Positions 62,184 to 64,000 of a stretch of DNA of 64,000 bases are shown here, one piece after another. The translations under genes and the position numbers were made by a program. The stretch is from Gemmataceae bacterium (GTDB taxonomy: Bacteria; Planctomycetota; Planctomycetia; Gemmatales; Gemmataceae), in assembly GCA_028288765.1 (NCBI GenBank), contig JAQGHQ010000272.1, positions 32,381 to 96,380 of the forward strand, read 5' to 3'. Below the pieces are notes generated by a model. It made no database searches. It was not told the DNA's origin and saw nothing but the letters and a program-made list of their open reading frames with translations. Numbering within the stretch: position 1 is the stretch's first letter; every line of letters starts with the position of its first letter.

Positions 62184-64000
62184 TCACACTCTACCGGCCC
62201 TTGGCCTCGCGGCCCGCGCGGTGAGGAACCGCCGGTAGGTCCACGACCGGACGGCCCGGTCGCAGGCGGCCCACACGTCCTTTTCCTCCGCCGGGGCCAG
62301 CCCGTCCGGGGCGTAGGCCGCCCACCCCGTCAGCTCGGCCAGCCGGACCAGGGCGTCACGGTCCGGGGCGTCGGCCGGAACCACTCCGTTCGAGAAGTAC
62401 CGGGCCGGGGTCTCTCCTTCGGGCCTGGCCCGGCCGGCCCAGCGTGCCCGCCGCTCGACCAGCTGCGCCGCCCCGCGGACCCAATTTCGCCATTCGCGCC
62501 CGGCCCGCAGCCGCCAGCTGAGGACGGCCAGGCCGTCGACCCACACCCGCCGCCACCACACCACGGCAAGGACCGTGAGGCCGACCAGGCCCGAGAGGAC
62601 GGGGCGGTCGGCGGCCCACCGGCCCGCGGCGACCAGGCCGGCAACCGCCCGCTCGAACCACGGCTTCGGCGGGGTCAGGACCGCGTACCCCGGGGTTGGC
62701 TCCACCACGACCCAGGTGTCGCCCCCGACCAGGACCTCCGGCCACACGTGGACGTGTTCCTTGCCGACCGGGGTGTGCTTCGTCTCCGGGTCGTACATCT
62801 CCGGAGCGGCGTAGAACCCGGCGACTAGCCTGGTGCGGTAGCCCAGGTGCCGGAGGAGGACGGCGGTCGAGGTGGCGAACAGGTAGTCCGGCCCGCGCCG
62901 GCCCTCGAACAGGAAAAACGCCGCCGCGTCCGGGTGGTCCGGGGGGGCGCCGCCGGCGCCCAGCTCGTACCCGGTGCGGAGCCGGTCGACGACGGCCTGG
63001 ATCTGGTCCCAGCCGCGGGGGAGGTGGCCGGCCCACTCTCGGGCCAGGGCCGCGATCCGGTCTCCCTGGGGGGTCGGCGGGGCGTCTTCGGCCATCCCGA
63101 CGAAGTACGGGTGTGCCGCGAGCTTCCGCGGGTCCTGCACCCGGGACTCGGTTTCCAGGGCCACCCCGCCGGGGAGTTTCCGCAAGGCCATCCGGAGGAT
63201 GCCGTCGGCCCCGCAGGAAAAGAATGTTTCCTGGTCGATCATCCCGAGCTTGAACCGGACCAGATGCGGGGCGGCCGGGATCAGGGTGCCGTCGAGAGTC
63301 GCACTCGCCCCGTCCGCCCCGGCCTTATCCCCCCGGCCCAGCTTGGCCACCTTCACCCCGTGGCGGACGGGCTCGTCGGCGAACACGTCCGGGGCGGCGG
63401 GCGCGGGACAGGCCATCCAGTTCGTCTTCCCTTCCCGCCGGGCCGGGGTGGGGCAGGCGGGTGGTGCCTCCACCCAGATCCGGCCGTCGAAGGCGTCGAA
63501 GACCGCCGCCCGGATGTGGAGCGGGGTCGGCCCTTCGATCTCGAACAGCCCCCGGGCGGCCCGGCTCAGGGGGGTGCGGGGGTTCGGCGGGGCCTGGCGG
63601 GAGGTCGGGAAGGTGCGGCTCGGTCGCAGGCTGTCGGCGGTCTTCCCGTGCTGCTCCTTCGCGACGGCCGAGAGGGCCTGGGCCCGTTCCTGCTCCCTCG
63701 GCTTGTGCGGCTTCCCGTAGGTGTCGCTGATCGCGTCGTACAGGCTCGGCAGCGGCGACTCGAGGAGTTGATCGGTGTCCACCATACCGGTGGCGGCCGG
63801 GTTGTTCCCGGCCGTCTCCTCGTCCCCGTCGTTCACCCCGCCCCGGGCCCGCGGGTCGTACTCCCCCGTCCCCCCGGACGTCGGGACCAGTTCCCACAAC
63901 GCCGCGAAGGCCGTCATGGGGCCGAGCGCGAACCCACCCGCGACGAGCCCGGCCAGGACCGCCGCCACCCCGGCCGGGGCCCACGGCACCCTCCCGCCGG
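62184..64000 (-). CDS. transglutaminase-fold membrane protein, degenerate active site, 5' end outside window
   Basis: The frame is open to the window edge; about 600 residues are visible. After two or more hydrophobic stretches comes a periplasmic part with a transglutaminase-like core: GPDYLFATSTAVLLRHLGYRTRLVAGFYA, HVHVWPEVLVG and WVVVEPTPG. In active members the first block reads G-x-C-x-x-FA; here the Cys is Asp (codon 62886-62888), and the last-block Asp is Glu, so peptide cross-linking or protease chemistry by the usual mechanism is doubtful. A further helix and a C-terminal cytoplasmic part follow. It neighbours a MoxR ATPase, the standard context for this family. Confidence 0.85.
   Translation of the reverse strand, partial: GGRVPWAPAGVAAVLAGLVAGGFALGPMTAFAALWELVPTSGGTGEYDPRARGGVNDGDEETAGNNPAATGMVDTDQLLESPLPSLYDAISDTYGKPHKPREQERAQALSAVAKEQHGKTADSLRPSRTFPTSRQAPPNPRTPLSRAARGLFEIEGPTPLHIRAAVFDAFDGRIWVEAPPACPTPARREGKTNWMACPAPAAPDVFADEPVRHGVKVAKLGRGDKAGADGASATLDGTLIPAAPHLVRFKLGMIDQETFFSCGADGILRMALRKLPGGVALETESRVQDPRKLAAHPYFVGMAEDAPPTPQGDRIAALAREWAGHLPRGWDQIQAVVDRLRTGYELGAGGAPPDHPDAAAFFLFEGRRGPDYLFATSTAVLLRHLGYRTRLVAGFYAAPEMYDPETKHTPVGKEHVHVWPEVLVGGDTWVVVEPTPGYAVLTPPKPWFERAVAGLVAAGRWAADRPVLSGLVGLTVLAVVWWRRVWVDGLAVLSWRLRAGREWRNWVRGAAQLVERRARWAGRARPEGETPARYFSNGVVPADAPDRDALVRLAELTGWAAYAPDGLAPAEEKDVWAACDRAVRSWTYRRFLTARAARPRAGRV

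Noticed and set aside
1..64000. tRNA, rRNA and CRISPR arrays
   Set aside because: Looked for T-loop sequences, conserved rRNA segments and evenly spaced direct repeats; none were convincing. GGTGAG arrays are simple-sequence DNA without spacers.

Overview
The window is very GC-rich with strong G/C third-position bias. Its gene content points to a planctomycete, most likely a Gemmataceae-type organism. The pointers are two exported sulfatases with the C-S-P-T-R formylglycine motif, a DUF1080 protein, a valine/threonine-rich Cys-containing secreted protein of the planctomycete YTV cell-wall type, a Ser/Thr kinase fused to WD40 repeats, tandem YfbK-like VWA lipoproteins, and many exported proteins of unknown function. 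The genus assignment is inference; no rRNA or tRNA gene was seen. No phage, insertion sequence or CRISPR array was recognised.

Layout. 0.3-6.5 kb: two small exported proteins, thiC, an exported HEAT-repeat protein with a haem-c motif, and an MgtC-type membrane protein. 6.5-15.1 kb: a compact set of stress-type genes (two zinc alcohol dehydrogenases, YciE/DUF892, a small hydrophilic protein, an SDR, DUF4142, a DUF2892-SRPBCC fusion) around one sigma54 activator gene. I found five sequences with GG-N10-GC spacing and good matches to the sigma54 consensus, each at a plausible distance from one of these genes, including a back-to-back divergent pair at 7039-7074. The most economical reading is a locally encoded sigma54 stress regulon. 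15.3-25.6 kb: an exported protein, a DJ-1-like protein that lacks the catalytic cysteine, an AsmA-like giant next to an LptF/G permease, Sua5/TsaC and a TPR protein. 25.7-34.9 kb: an FHA protein, CrcB, a sulfatase, a WD-repeat protein and a small kinase. 35-41 kb: a nucleoside-type MFS transporter and two tandem paralogous VWA lipoproteins. 41.7-53.6 kb: HtpG, DUF5131, an unpaired histidine kinase, a second sulfatase, DUF1080 and the YTV-like protein. 54-64 kb: a kinase-WD40 fusion, a truncated TIGR03009-like remnant, an EF-hand protein, an ArsP-type permease, and a MoxR ATPase beside a transglutaminase-fold membrane protein that runs off the window.

Intergenic DNA is unusual. Many gaps carry a long, often perfect inverted repeat (9-37 bp arms). 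Several look like copies of a few interspersed families, for example 1561-1630 with 27656-27730. One hairpin of this kind lies inside the AsmA-like coding sequence. Some between convergent genes probably act as terminators; others sit just upstream of start codons. Long open frames antisense to real genes are products of the GC bias and are not annotated. Start codons were chosen from Shine-Dalgarno matches, signal peptides and family alignment from memory; no database search was run.
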